This document shows positions 34,639 through 46,154 of a DNA stretch of 64,000 bases, one piece after another. How positions within the stretch are numbered: the stretch's first letter is position 1; each line of letters begins with the position of its first letter. The position numbers and the translations under genes were made by a program. The DNA is taken from assembly GCF_026745355.1 (NCBI RefSeq), contig NC_079205.1, forward strand, positions 44,845,558 to 44,909,557. Reading direction: 5' to 3'. The notes beneath the pieces were generated by a model. It was given only the letters and a program-made list of their open reading frames with translations, had not been told where the DNA came from and ran no database searches. The DNA is from Beta vulgaris subsp. vulgaris (lineage: Eukaryota > Streptophyta > Magnoliopsida > Caryophyllales > Amaranthaceae).

Positions 34639-35941
34639 ATGGCAAGGAAAGCTGGTGAGAAATCTCGAAGTTCTAATAATGGAAAAGGTGCAGGCAAGCC
34701 TCAGGGTCCATCTTCGGATTCACAGGAATTGAAAACTCGATCATTGGATGAATTGATGGGAGTGGAGGCAATTGATTTTGGGTTAGGAATTGGAGAAGTA
34801 ATGACACCGAAATCCTCGCTTCATAGTATACATCAGCAAAGTGAGATTCGTCGTACGTTCAATGATTGGTTGCAATCTTTGCAATCGAAGAAATCTGGAA
34901 GAATTCCGAATGATGAATCAGGTATGATTTTTGTGCCTATTCTACAACAATTAGATGAGGTAGCGAGTGATGATGATGAAATTGAGCAAATAGTGGATAA
35001 GAATAAGGAGCATGAGAATGAAATCATGAATGAAATTGAACCTGAACATAAGAATATGAACGGAAATGAACCTGTGAGAATTGAAATGGAAGAGATAGAG
35101 GAGGAGATTAACTACTGGAATTCAGCATTAGTATGTTATGTAGTACGAGCGAATCCTCCAATTCAAGTGATGGAAGGTTTTGTTAGGAGAATTTGGAGGA
35201 AATTCAAGGTGGATAAGGTTGCAGTGATAAAAAAAAGGGTGTTTCTGGTGAGGTTTAATGCTATGGACTCTAGGGACTCAGTTCTACAGGGGCATTATTT
35301 CTTTGATAATAAGCCTATGATTATGAAACCATGGCATCATGATCCTGACCTTAAAAAGGAAGACATTCAGACACTGCCAATCTGGGTCCAAATGAAACTG
35401 GGGCTGAAGTATTGGGGAGAGAAAACACTACACAAGATAGTAAGTCAGATAGGGGACCCAATTAAAAGAGATGAAGCTACTAGAAACAAAGAGAAATTGC
35501 AGTATGCTCGAATTTTAGTAGATGTTAAACTGAACAAGCATTACCTGATTCAATCTCGTTCATTAATGAGATTGGGAACAATACAATAGTGCCAATACAC
35601 TATGAATGAAGCCAGATAAATGCAGTAATTGTCAGGGTATTGGGCATGATACTCAAGACTGTAGAGTGCAGAAGATCAGGAAGATGTGGGTACCAAAAAC
35701 AAAGGTATTCAAGATCACTACAGAGGCAAGAGTAATTGAGAAGGCAAAGGAAGTGGAAGTGGATCAAGAGGGGTTTCAGAAAGCTCTCAAACCAATTATG
35801 GTGAGAATGGCAGCAACTGAACCAACCACAATCACTAATCCATTTCAGGCACTACATATGGAAGGTACAAGGGAAATGGTGGGAGATAGTATGCAGCAGA
35901 AAAGAAAAGAAGGGGGGAGCCCTTCTAAGCCTAATGGATAG
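34639..35941 (+). pseudogene. LINE ORF1, RNA-binding protein
   Basis: ATG 34639 begins MARKAGEKSRSS, a basic start. The middle (about residues 170-310) is the plant LINE ORF1 domain with GFVRRIWRKF, KPWHHDPDL and LPIWVQM. A frameshift near 35556 and loss of one G at about 35608 (TGG expected, giving TGA) move the last part into the 35606-35941 frame. That part carries a CCHC knuckle CSNCQGIGHDTQDC (C-x2-C-x4-H-x4-C). It would bind LINE RNA. It ends overlapping the start of ORF2 (35934). Confidence 0.88.
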
Positions 35942-38900
35942 AATCATATGTTGGAATGTGAGAGGGCTTAATTTAGCTAGAAAACAGAATGAGGTTAAGT
36001 CATATATTAATTCTCATGCTGTTGGTCTAGTAAGCCTTCTGGAGACCAAGGTGAAAGCAAGGATTCTGGGTATGGTGTATCAAAGAGTATTCCCAGGATG
36101 GTGTTTTACTTCTAATTCTAGTATGCATGATGGAGGAAGGATCTTATTGGCTTGGAAAGCTACTAGTTTCAATGTGACGATTGTAAAGATAACTAGCCAG
36201 CTAATCCACTGTCTTGTGCAGCCTATAGGCAAGACTACTGGGTTTTACTGTTCTTTGGTGTATGCTTATAATGATAGGAAAGGGAGAGAGGAACTATGGA
36301 AGGATCTGAGAAGTGTGAGCACTTCAGATCCTTGGTTATTGAGTGGAGATTTAAATTGTGTCATGAACACAGATGAGAGAATTGGTGCAACAGTTAGAGA
36401 GGTAGAAATGGTGGACATTAGAGAATGTATGAATGTGTGTGGATTGGAGGATATTAAGAGTACAAGGCATTTTTACACCTGGAATAATAAACAAGAGGGG
36501 AAGCAGAGGGTGTTCTCAAAGTTAGACAGGGTGATGGCAAACATAGGGTGGCAGGAAGCATTTCCATCTCCTGAAGTTTGCTTTCAGGAAGAAGGTGATT
36601 TTGACCATTCACCTGCTCTTATCACTGTATATCCTAGGGAGGATACAGGTAGGAAACCATTCAGATATTTCACCATGTGGAAGGATTCTTCACAGTATAG
36701 AAGTGTAGTGCAGCAGGCTTGGAACTCAAGCATACAAGGTTCCAAAATGTTCAGAGTCATGAAGAAGCTTAAGCTAGTAAAGATAGCACTGAAAGAGTTG
36801 AATAAAGAGTTAGGAAATGGTGACAGCCCAAAACTTGATGCATCAGTTTCCTAGAGATGAGGAGCTAAGAAATAAAGAGTTGATTGCTCTACAAGAATAT
36901 GTAAGAAGACACTCAGTTTATGTCTCATTTTTGAAACAGAAGGCAAAACTTGATTGGGTGAAACATGGGGATGAAAATTCAGCACTCTTTCATCAGAGTA
37001 TAAAAGCAAGAAGGATCCAAAATCACATTTATAGCATCTATGACATGGAAGGGCAATGGAAAGATAATAGTCAAGATGTTTGTGATGCTTTTCTGGATTA
37101 TTATAAAAAGCTTTTAGGCTCCACAACTGAAACAATTGAAGTGGCTCCTCAAATTATTCAATGCGGGCCTTGTTTAACAGAAAATCACAAAGCTGCCTTA
37201 GAGGCTCCTTACACAGTTGAAGAGATAAAGAGAGCTTTATTCTCAATACCAGGGGATAAGGCACCAGGGCCATATGGTTTTGGTACACATTTTTACAGAG
37301 ATTCATGGGATATAGTAGGAAGTGAGGTAATAGAGGCTGTCATGGATGTACTGAATAGTGGTAAGTTGCTGAAGGAAGTGAATGCTACAACCATCACTTT
37401 AATTTCTAAAGTGAAATTCCCCAAAACAGTAGCTGAATTCAGACCTATTTCGTGCTGTAATACACTTTATAAATTTATTACAAAGGTCCTTTGTAATAGG
37501 CTCAGAGATATACTTCCTGAGATAATACTGGAGAATCAGGGGGGATTCATTCATGGAAGGTACCTTGTACACAACATCATGGTGATTCAGGATTTGGTTA
37601 GACATTATGGGAGGAAGAATGTGGTTCCTAGTTGTCTTTTGAAGATTGATATACAGAAGGCCTATGACACAGTTAATTGGGCTTTTTTGAAGCAGATGTT
37701 GGTGCAGCTGGGTTTTCCTATGAAATTTATTCTCTTGGTGATGGAATGTGTTACCACACCTAGGTATTCACTTCTTATAAATGGGGCTATGACAGGTTTT
37801 TTCCCTGCACAAAGAGGGTTGAGACAAGGAGACCCTATGTCCCCTTTGCTTTTTGTTATCTGCATGGAGTACTTGTCAAGAGTGCTTCATAAAATGAGTG
37901 AGCTTCAGCAGTTCAAGTTCCACCCTAGGTGTAAGGAACTCAAGCTCACTCACATGTGTTTTGCTGACGATTTAATTTTATGCTGCAGAGGAGAGTTTGC
38001 TTCAATATACCTTTTAATGGGAGCTTTCAAGTTGTTCTCACATACATCAGGCTTGAAGGCAAATATTCAGAAATCAGCAATGTACACAAGTGGTATGCCA
38101 GATGATGAGGTGCAGAGAATTGTAGAGGCATCTGGTTTTACTCTCAGTAAATTGCCTTTCAGGTACCTTGGTGTACCTATATGTTCTAGGAGAATATCTG
38201 CTGGACAATGTGAGGTGATTCTAGACAAGATGATGGCAAGGGTCAAATTGTGGAGTTCCAGGAACTTGTCCTATATGGCTAGAGCACAACTGATAAATTC
38301 AGTTCTCATTAGCATACATACATACTGGGCACATGTGTATGTGTTGCCTGAGAAAGTTCTTCAAGATGTGATTAAAATATGTCGAGCCTTCCTGTGGAGT
38401 GGGGAATATTACAGTAGCAAACCAGGCTATATAGCATGGGAACAAGTTTGCTCAAGGAAGGAAAATGGTGGACTGGGGTTCAGAGATGTGAGAACATGGA
38501 ACATTGCTATTATGGGCAAGTATGTGTGGGCAATATCTACCAAACAAGATAATGTTTGGATTAAATGGGTGCACTCAGTCTATATTAAAGAAGCAGAATG
38601 GTGGTCATACTCACCTAAGGCTGATGCAAGCTGATATTGGAAAAAGATTTGCCAAGTGAAGGAAATATTAAAAGCTTATTACACAAGTGATGAATTGAAA
38701 GCTATGCATAGCTATTCAGTTAAAAAAGTATATGAGAAACTCAAGGGAGAACAAGAGAGAGTGTTATGGGGGAAAATTGTATGGAATAGGCTGAGCATAC
38801 CTAAGAATAGGTTCATACATTGGCTGGCAGCTCTGGGGAAATTGCAAACAGCAGAAAAACTTAAGCACATAGGAGTTAGTGCTAATGATCTATGTTTGCT

Positions 38901-39261
38901 ATGTGGCAGCTACGCTGAAACACATCAGCATTTGTTCTTTAACTGTAAATTTAGTTCAGAATTTATGCAAGGGATTAAGCTTTGGTTGGGGGTGAAGGCT
39001 AGAACACTGGAGCTTCATCAACTGTGTAGAGGGATCAGAAGAGGATCAAGGACAAAATTTCAGAAACAGGTGATTTTAGCAGGGATAGCTGCTGTCATCT
39101 ACTATATTTGGAGAGTCAGAAATGGTTGCTATTGGAACCACAAGGTTGAATCTATTAGTAGTAGCATAAAGAGGATACAGGCTGATGTAAAGCTTAGACT
39201 TGCTGCTGTGCTGCCCAATAACATCACTAATAGAGATAAGCAATGGTTTTTGTCTTTATGA
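35934..39261 (+). pseudogene. LINE ORF2, endonuclease and reverse transcriptase
   Basis: The first frame (35934-36854) is an APE-type endonuclease: ICWNVRGLN at the start, LLETKV, LLSGDLNCVMN, DFDHSPALI near the end. A 1-nt frameshift near 36820 leads to the RT frame (36817-38634) with KAPGPYGFGTHF, FRPISCCNTLYKF, LKIDIQKAYD, GLRQGDPMSPLLF and the catalytic FADD. A TGA at 38632-38634 cuts it. The same frame continues at 38656-39261 with the C-terminal zinc region (CLLCGSYAETHQHLFFNC). The enzyme nicks target DNA and copies LINE RNA in place. Only two lesions separate it from an open frame. Confidence 0.93.
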
Positions 39262-40208
39262 ATGATGTATAGTACTTGATGAGCCTCTTCTTGTTCAAAG
39301 AGTCCAACCTAATTGGTTTGTTTGACTTGAAGTTGGCTAGGTTGTATGGATGATTGGTTGTTTGAATGAAGAATCTACTTATTTAGCAAAAAAAAAAAAG
39401 ATCACAGTAAAAATATGTACTTCAATCTAACATAACAACCCTAAAACATGATACTACGCATGCAGAACAATATTTAAAGATCTACATATACACGCACCTT
39501 TAATAATAATAACTACTAGGGAGAAAAATAGAGAAGGTAGGCTAAGAGGGAGAGAGAGTTCAAACTTGAGAAAAGAGATTTATTCCTCAAATTTGGTGTG
39601 AAGAATATGGTGGGTGGAGACCCCTATTTATACTAGTTGGGTAAATAGGATAAGAATATGAATAGGAACTAAAAGATAGATTCTTGAGAAAAGATAATTA
39701 TTTTAGCTATGATAAACTATCTTTTATGATAATATAGCTAGAATAGAGGAATATTCCACAAGATAAATAGTCTAGATGCTTAATTAACCAAAAGATAAAA
39801 GAAACAAAGTAACTAAAAAATAAAACAAACAAATTAACAAATTAACCAAAAGATAAAATCACCAAAAAAACAAAGTTATCAACTTGGAACAAACTAAACT
39901 CACTGGCGTGAAGACTTCACGGTTTTAAAGATTTTTTTATTTTATTTTTTATTTTATTTTTATAAATCTTTTGTAAATCTCTTATAAATCCTTTTTGATA
40001 TTTCTTTTTTAAAAAATAACTTCTAACTACTTGGATTACAAGTTGTAAACTTAGGCCCAGTATAAAATTTGGGCTAGAATTTATTTGAAAACCTAATTTA
40101 ATATAAAAGCCTATTTAAAACCTTAATAATTAATAAAAAGCCTTTTTAGTATATAAAATCTTTTAAAAAAATATAACTAATAACTTACTAAAAATACGAA
40201 GTATTACA

Positions 40209-41326
40209 ATAGCTCTCGGGCACTCGTACCCAGAAGAACCTTTCCCTCCAATTCTTGAGGGAAGTGAGTTTGGGATACACCGTTAGCTTACGAGGCTTGG
40301 TGTACAAAGACATCCATCCACTTCGGCCTTCATCCATCCCATCCCGGGATCTTTTCTTCTTCCTCGCTCCTTTTCCCTTTGCGGATCCATCCTCCTTGAT
40401 CCAGTGCAGCTTCCTAAATAAATTTAGGGTTTCCAGAAACCCCTTATACCGGACAACCCAGGCATATCCCATCAAGTTCCTCCATCCTAAAGGTGTCAGC
40501 TGGGCAAGGCAAATATTCTGGGCCTGGAATACTTTGATGAAGAATGGGTCCAAGGGGAATCTCAGCCCAAAATCTAGCATGTGGGCAAAAATAGCAATAT
40601 GGCCGGGAGGACACTCGGTCACACAACTCCCCTTGGCCGGAAGCACTAGCTTATATTCGCCCGAGAAGGCAAAGTACTTAGGCCCTTTTGTCAAGAATTT
40701 ACTTCCCCTGCAAATATCGGCCCAATCCCCGTCGATACTCACAACGACGGCACTGTCGGGCTCATTGGGAGGCAGGATTGGTTCAGCCAAACCCTCCTCA
40801 TCTGACTCTTCTCGAATCACTTCTAGGGGGTCATCCCGGTCGGAATCATCCTCAGCCTCTAGGGTTGTAGACTCCTTATCCGACTCCTCTAAGGCCTCTC
40901 TACGCTCTCAACGGCCTCTGAGTGCACGGGAGATGCCGGTATCTCTTTAGGCCTAGGTCTGGTGGAAGTTTCCCCTATTTCAAAAGTGGATCTGGGGACT
41001 GGAGAAATCGTGGTAGGAAAAAGTTCCGGGGACCGCTTAGCTAAACCGACCATGATCCCATATTGACCATATACATTTACTCCAAGGGTCGCTGCCTGAC
41101 CTACTACCATCCCTAGAGGAGAGGCTCGTATCGCCGGTTCATTGTCAGATCTGCCGAAAATACTACAGTCATTCTGACTCTTAGTTCTAATTTCCCTAAC
41201 AACATCTACTACCAGTGAATCGTTAAGTTCTACAGACTTAGAAGAAACACTATCAGAGTTAACGTCACTTTCAGATAGGGCAGAGGGCATTCTAGAAATA
41301 TCTTGTGAGTCAGAAGCGGAAGACAT
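40209..41326 (-). pseudogene. Antisense gene of Tat element C, 5' part
   Basis: The likely start is ATG 41326 (MSSASDSQDISRM); an upstream in-frame ATG at 41608 lies beyond the TATA box. A 1-nt frameshift near 40905 moves reading to the 40820 frame. The PF04195-like block follows: GHIAIFAHMLDFGLRFPLDP, then QLTPLGWRNLMGY. After KNWRERFFWV it reaches PESY, where the solo LTR begins. With the insertion and one GCTAT removed, the frame continues as SYPIRRHW at 33347. The gene runs against the retroelement and has its own TATA box. No function is known for the product; I infer it is an element-encoded accessory protein. Confidence 0.72.
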
Positions 41327-41543
41327 TTTAAATATGACGGTATGAAAGATGAGAAAAGAAATGGAAAGAAATACATGGAAGAAGGAAAGGAAGAAGATTG
41401 AACCGGTATCAGTGAAGTGCGTAGAGACCGGGAGAAGATTCGAATCAAAACCGTCAAGAGTACTAAGGAAGAGAAAGTCCGTTATGGAGAGCAGAGCATA
41501 TTTGCAAATCGCAGAAAGTGAGAAATGAAGCTTGGCTAAGGCA

Positions 41544-41551
41544 TATTTATA
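41544..41551 (-). promoter_or_regulatory. TATA box of the antisense gene
   Basis: Minus-strand CCTATAAATATGCC, about 218 bp upstream of the ATG at 41326. It is well placed for a plant core promoter with a 5' UTR near 190 bp. The element would thus carry a second promoter that fires away from the 3' LTR and against genomic transcription. Confidence 0.6.
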
Positions 41552-41800
41552 GGAGAAGTTACAGTTGGGATTAGGCGACTCTTCGGATTCCCGTCCCGAT
41601 CGCGCCACGTGTTGCTAAATGGTATCCAGCTGTGATGCAACTTCTCATTAAAAGAGTTCTGACAGCTGATGCGGATAGCAAGGTAACGGTTGATGTTTTT
41701 CATCTAACGATTCAGCTTATCACTTCAGTCGTACGTTAGCTCCACCCATGTCGGACTGAAAAGTATTCAAGCACGATATGTCTATATTAGAGATACCGGC

Positions 41801-41812
41801 TTGGGGGCTAGT
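41801..41812 (+). promoter_or_regulatory. Polypurine tract of Tat element C
   Basis: TTGGGGGCTAGT immediately before the 3' LTR start at 41813. It is short but correctly placed. Confidence 0.65.
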
Positions 41813-42335
41813 TGTATGGGGGCTGACTAAGTCTCATACCGGTCCAGACGGACCGGGATACGCTGAAGAGATCACACGCCTATTACAGCCTTATTTGCCT
41901 CACCATAACGGCCCTATCCTGGTACCTTACCGGTATTTATTCCACGGGCCTTCTACCAAGGGCCTGGGCTGGATCCAATTATGTCTATCAATGCCTACGG
42001 GCCTAGAGATAGATTTTATCCACAAGATAAAAGCATATCCTAAGGGATACCAAAGAATATTCTCCGTAAATACAGGGGCCCAACCTGTATACGGGCCCAT
42101 CCGGGTTTCCTATAAAAACCCGCTTTGATCCTAGTCATGAGGTACGTACACGAATCCCAATACATTCTACCTGAGAGCTACCGGTCATAACCAAATACTG
42201 ATTAGGCATCGGAGGGGCGTTCCTCGGATCAACCCCCGAGGCTAGTTTACCTATTCTCTTTTGCAGGAATTCCAACCGGCTTCATCATAAGGACTTACCG
42301 GTTAAAGACCCTACACTTTGTCCCATACCGGAACA
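41813..42335 (+). repeat. 3' LTR of Tat element C
   Basis: 523 bp, aligned throughout with 24700-25221; differences are scattered substitutions. It is followed by the target duplication GTGGG. Confidence 0.95.
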
Positions 42336-42377
42336 GTGGGAATAACATTAGTTCAAATATTGATACATAGCTGTCCT

Positions 42378-43656
42378 CAGTGGCGGATCCAGGAATTTAT
42401 GAATAGTTGGTCACTACCGACTAGGTTGCACAGAAATGGCTACGGGTACGGGTTCGGATACGCGTATCCATATAAGATAATCCATGAATTTAAAGAAAAC
42501 TACTTCAAATAAAATCAATTTATGACTAATAATAGTTCATATTCGATAAAATAGTACCTAAAAATAGTACTTATTACAACAAAATAGTACTTAGAAAATA
42601 TTACAATTCTTCTCGACGAGTTTTCATATTTTGATATCGATTTATAATATCATCCTTGCTAACCTTCAAAAACATTTCTTTCTCCACATAAGTAATCAAG
42701 TAATCATTTAACATTTGATCTCCCATGCTATTACGCAATTTATCTTTCACTTGCAAATGATTTCTAAAACATTCTAATTCCTATCCTTAGTAACATATTT
42801 CATAAATCACAAATTCACATCAATTTCCAAATCTAATTTCCAAATCACAACACAATCGTAATGGCATCCTAATCTAATTTCCAAATCACAACACAATCAA
42901 GAATGGTTCAATAAAGAATGAAATCAAATTGACAAAAATTCACAAATAAACATCAATTTTCAGCAACAATGATTCATGAAAAATAATCAGCAACAATTTA
43001 CAACCCAACAATGATTCATGAAGAATAATTCAACAATTTTCAAGAATGATTCAATTAAGAAGGTTGAATTAGAACTTTAGAAGAATACCTGAAGATTCTG
43101 CCTGCTGCTGCCGCCCGCCTTGCTGCCGGCCTGCCGCCCTCTGTTGGTGTGTTGGTCCTTGGTCTGTTGCAATTCGCAAAACAAAGGCACAAATCAGTTT
43201 TTTTTGAGACAAAAAAAAAACCCTAACAAAATCAAAACAACAAAATCGAAATGCTAACAAAATCAAGCAAATAACAATTCACCGGAAAACTCACCAGCAA
43301 ATCTAGTCGACTACTCGAAGTCTCGACTTTGTTTAGCATTGTGAGACTACACGAACACGGTGCTGCTACTCGACTTTGTTTTGTTAGGGTTATCTGACTG
43401 AAGACTGAAGTGCGTCTGTGCGTCGGGCGGTCGGCAAAGTCACAGGAAAACTCATCGTGGTCCGTGCGGCTGCGGCGCTGCTACACTTAGGGTTTTTGAG
43501 TTTTTGTTCGCGAAGGAGAAAGAGAGAGAAAAAGGAAGGGTGTTCTGCGCGTGTGAGAAGTGAAACGCTGCAAATGAAAAAAAAAATTTTTTTTTTTTTT
43601 TTTTAAATAATAGTTGGTCACGTGACCACACGGGACCAACAGTAGATCCGCCACCG
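42378..43656 (-). mobile_element. hAT element 1, non-autonomous
   Basis: A perfect 8-bp target duplication GCTGTCCT (42370-42377 and 43657-43664). The ends CAGTGGCGGATC and CGGTGGCGGATC (reverse complement of the right end) are typical hAT terminal repeats. Size is 1.28 kb. It keeps a piece of transposase at about 42600-42780 on the minus strand but lacks the catalytic core. A T/A run near 43577-43606 marks the right part. Confidence 0.93.
42600..42780 (-). pseudogene. hAT transposase C-terminal remnant
   Basis: Minus-strand reading gives LRNSMGDQMLNDYLITYVEK followed by DIINRYQNMKTRREEL and a stop. This matches the C-terminal end (dimerisation region, S-MG-L-ND form) of plant zinc-finger hAT transposases as I remember them. 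It is too short to work, and stops interrupt the reading upstream. Confidence 0.65.
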
Positions 43657-43777
43657 GCTGTCCTAGAGGAGAACGAATTATTCACGAGTAACGGGTAAAG
43701 AAACATACTTGAAACTAAGCACCTAAAAGAACTCATCTTCATAGAGTGCATAGTGCTTACAACATATGCAGTATACA

Positions 43778-44002
43778 CTAGTATGGTGGAGGAGGGTTAA
43801 AGGATCCTTTGTGAACTGGAGGTGCTCGTCTTGGGGAAGGCGGAGACCGAACTGCTGGTCGTCGGCGCTCGGTATTCAATACTACTGCTCCAGCCACCGG
43901 AATCTATCCACCCAATCTTGAAGCTTCAGCAGAAGTTGTATTATGCGAAACTAAAAGGCCATTCACCAAGATAAACATTAGCAAGTATGCCTTATTATCC
44001 AT
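43778..44002 (-). pseudogene. Secreted peptide family member with in-frame stop
   Basis: ATG at 44002 gives MDNKAYLLMFILVNGLLVSH, a signal-peptide-like start closely matching those at 50543 and 62048, then TTSAEASRLGG and TAG (43904-43906). Beyond the TAG the same frame stays open for 41 codons. It aligns with the rest of the other two members (VVLNTERRRP beside VVSHIERPARRP; RSPPSPRRAPP) and ends GSFNPPPPY at TAG 43778. So the TAG is most likely a single nonsense change. The mature peptide would be proline- and arginine-rich and secreted. I know no family it belongs to. Confidence 0.65.
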
Positions 44003-44550
44003 TGCCTATATATTGCAAGTACTCCACTAAAAGATGTTTAAGCCTCGATGGTAAGTACGTGACATGCAATTACAGAGCGTATATATATATAGATATAAAT
44101 ATTAGTTAAGAAGACTTGGAACAGTATTCTGAGGATGGTCAGTAGTTGGTGGCGAACGCTAGTCTGAAAATTAAACTTTACGCGGTGCAAAATTCTAAAA
44201 AACGTAGGTTGGTCATTGGTCAAGCTATGAGCGTTTGCCATTGTCTAACGAGTTGTATTGTGAACAAGAATAAATGAACTACAACCATGAACTGGTTAAC
44301 TGTTTGACCTTCACGAAAGTGTCACATACTCACATATGCATCAAGTGTGTATTAGGGGAGCCCAGTTGCTCTCGTCAATAAATGCAAACAACAAACCATA
44401 TGGCATTTTTGTAATGAAGACCAATATCGTAGTTGGTTAATTTTTAGTTTAGGGATAAGATGAATATCTCTTCCCAGCACTAAAAAGGCGTTTCGATTGG
44501 ACATTTTGCAAGGGATAAGAATGAAGAATCTAACCATTGTTATAAGGGCA
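44003..44550. other. Intergenic, no gene seen
   Basis: Upstream side of the broken peptide gene. A short TA run lies at about 44080-44091. It does not show the upstream homology shared by the peptide genes at 50.5 and 62.0 kb. No other feature is recognised. Confidence 0.5.
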
Positions 44551-44558
44551 TAAGGAGG

Positions 44559-45370
44559 CAGAGCCGTTCCTGACATTTTATAGGTCCCGGGCGAAACTAA
44601 ATCTCAGGGCCCCTTATATATATGGTGGCAGAACAAAATTTTCACCACTCATTAGTACTTCATTTGACAGCAAAATAAGTACACTATGTTTTTTTTTCTT
44701 AAGCACACATCAAAATAAATAATGAAGGTCATGTATATATCTAAATAGCATTAAAGTCAAACCGAAAAATATGTTTAAATGAGTAATGGGAACTTTAAAA
44801 ATGAATTACTTCCTTCGTCTAAAATCACTTCTTCCACCTATTAATATACATAACTTTAAAGGATTAGTATCAATTGTTATTTTATTAAAAAAAAAAAGTA
44901 GATATGACACGAGGTAGCAAAATAGTTATTTTTACTTGGAGGAGAGAGAGTACTGGTTCATGTTTGTTGAGAAAAAAAGAAAAGATTAAAATAACTATGG
45001 GTTGTATCCAAAAAATAAAATTGCAAGGGGTAAGTACGACTAATAAAAATAAAAAGTGTAGAAAGTATTGTGTAATAGAGGGTATAAAAAGAAAAATTGT
45101 AGATAAAAAATATATAAAAGAAGTTGAATACAGAAAAGCAAACCATTGCCAAAAAAAAAAAAAAATAGAAAACAAACTTTCTATCCTTATGGGATTTGAA
45201 CCCATGTCTTCTACACTAGCACGTGTAAAAGAAACCACCAAACCAAACTTCATTTTGTTGAATATAATTGTTGTTCTTCCTTTTATTACGAGCTTTATAT
45301 CAAAACTGGGCCCCTTATATGGATGGGCCCTGGACGGTTGCCCATCAAAACAACCCCAGGGTCGGGTCTG
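44559..45370. mobile_element. hAT element 2 (812 bp)
   Basis: A perfect 8-bp target duplication TAAGGAGG (44551-44558 and 45371-45378). The ends CAGAGCCGTTCCTG and CAGACCCGACCCTG (reverse complement of the right end) are related inverted repeats. Sub-terminal GGGCCCCTTATAT words are shared by both sides (about 44609 and 45309). It contains GGGTTCAAATCCC on the minus strand (about 45186-45198), identical to a tRNA B-box, but I cannot fold a tRNA. No transposase remains. Confidence 0.88.
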
Positions 45371-45378
45371 TAAGGAGG

Positions 45379-45836
45379 GAATCTAACAAATAGGCTAACC
45401 TTGATTCTTTTTTTTTTTTTTTTTTACAATGAGTTATCAACGTAGAGTCATAAATATTGAAATATATAATGTAATTCCTTCATTTTAAAATAAATGAAAT
45501 GTTGGGAAGACTCGAATTAAGTAGATGAGTGAAAAACAAGACTTGAGTAATGAAGAGAGAAGTAAATGCCAAGCATTTTAGTTAATATAGGTAATATAAT
45601 TTGTTCGAGGATTGAATATTATTATAAATTTATGCATTTCTTTGACTAGTTAAAAAGTCGTATACTGCTTTTTCAATGAAAATTCTTTGAAAATAAATAT
45701 TGAATTTAACTATTGAACTAATATTTTAATAATTGTCATTTATTGTCTTCTACAATTTCAACGACCATTTTTTTCTAAAAACTTATAATCAAATAAATAC
45801 TTTAAACACTAATCACTAACAACTACTAGTAGACAC
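45379..45836. other. AT-rich spacer
   Basis: A T run (about 45409-45424) and AT-rich DNA. No gene or element end is recognised. Confidence 0.5.
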
Positions 45837-46154
45837 GTAGTAGCTAGAGATGGCACTGGGTAATGGAGCATACCCGGATCCGTGGATCCAGATTCGTTTT
45901 GACGAAATTGGATCCTCAAATTTTAGACCATATGGATCTGGGTAGGATCTAGGTAGGCTCTAGATCCTCCTTTAAAAAATGAATTTAGATAGGGTCCTAA
46001 ATTATTACCCAGATCCAAATCCGTTTACTCGTTCATATAATAACATTATTATTGAATATTATATTATCATAATATTAGAATATTAGTTATTACATGTAAA
46101 ATAGATTTTACATGAATTTCGAATTATTAATCTGCTTAATGTGTAATTTTTGTG

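Larger units (their letters stand above)
34560..39396 (+). mobile_element. Full-length L1-type LINE
   Basis: About 4.8 kb, ending in A12 (39388-39399, overlapping the TSD). It is flanked by a long target duplication with core GATCACAGTAAAAA (34546-34559 and 39400-39413). The 5' UTR is about 78 bp, then ORF1 and ORF2. Four lesions in all (two frameshifts in ORF1; one frameshift and one stop in ORF2), an intact tail and an intact TSD indicate a fairly recent, full-length insertion. It is the innermost layer of a three-level nest. Confidence 0.93.
33353..40208 (-). mobile_element. Solo LTR of about 2 kb, split by a LINE
   Basis: Inserted in the antisense gene with target duplication ATAGC (33348-33352 and 40209-40213; GCTAT on the minus strand). 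On the minus strand it begins TGTAATAC and ends GGGGTGTTATA, so the final CA of an LTR has become TA. Without the LINE (34560-39396) it is about 2.0 kb and has no coding capacity. The TGTAATAC...GTGTTA ends recall long LTRs of Tekay/Del chromoviruses, but that is from memory. A single LTR with an exact TSD is what LTR-LTR recombination leaves. Confidence 0.7.
24700..42335 (+). mobile_element. Tat-lineage Ty3/gypsy element C with nested inserts
   Basis: LTRs lie at 24700-25221 and 41813-42335, both starting TGTATGGGGG and ending ATACCGGAACA. The perfect target duplication GTGGG (24695-24699 and 42336-42340) proves they belong together. Without the nested solo LTR and LINE (33353-40208) the element is about 10.8 kb. 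It holds gag, protease, RT, two RNase H domains, integrase, a minisatellite and an antisense gene. Many in-frame stops and frameshifts make it defective. It runs opposite to Tat element B and has different LTRs and primer site, so it is a separate family of the same lineage. Confidence 0.95.

Noticed and set aside
40255..40950. 231-codon plus-strand ORF
   Set aside because: Shadow of the antisense gene exon 1 with the PF04195-like block.
44885..45386. Overlapping ORFs on both strands in hAT element 2
   Set aside because: AT-rich non-autonomous element interior; no transposase motif.
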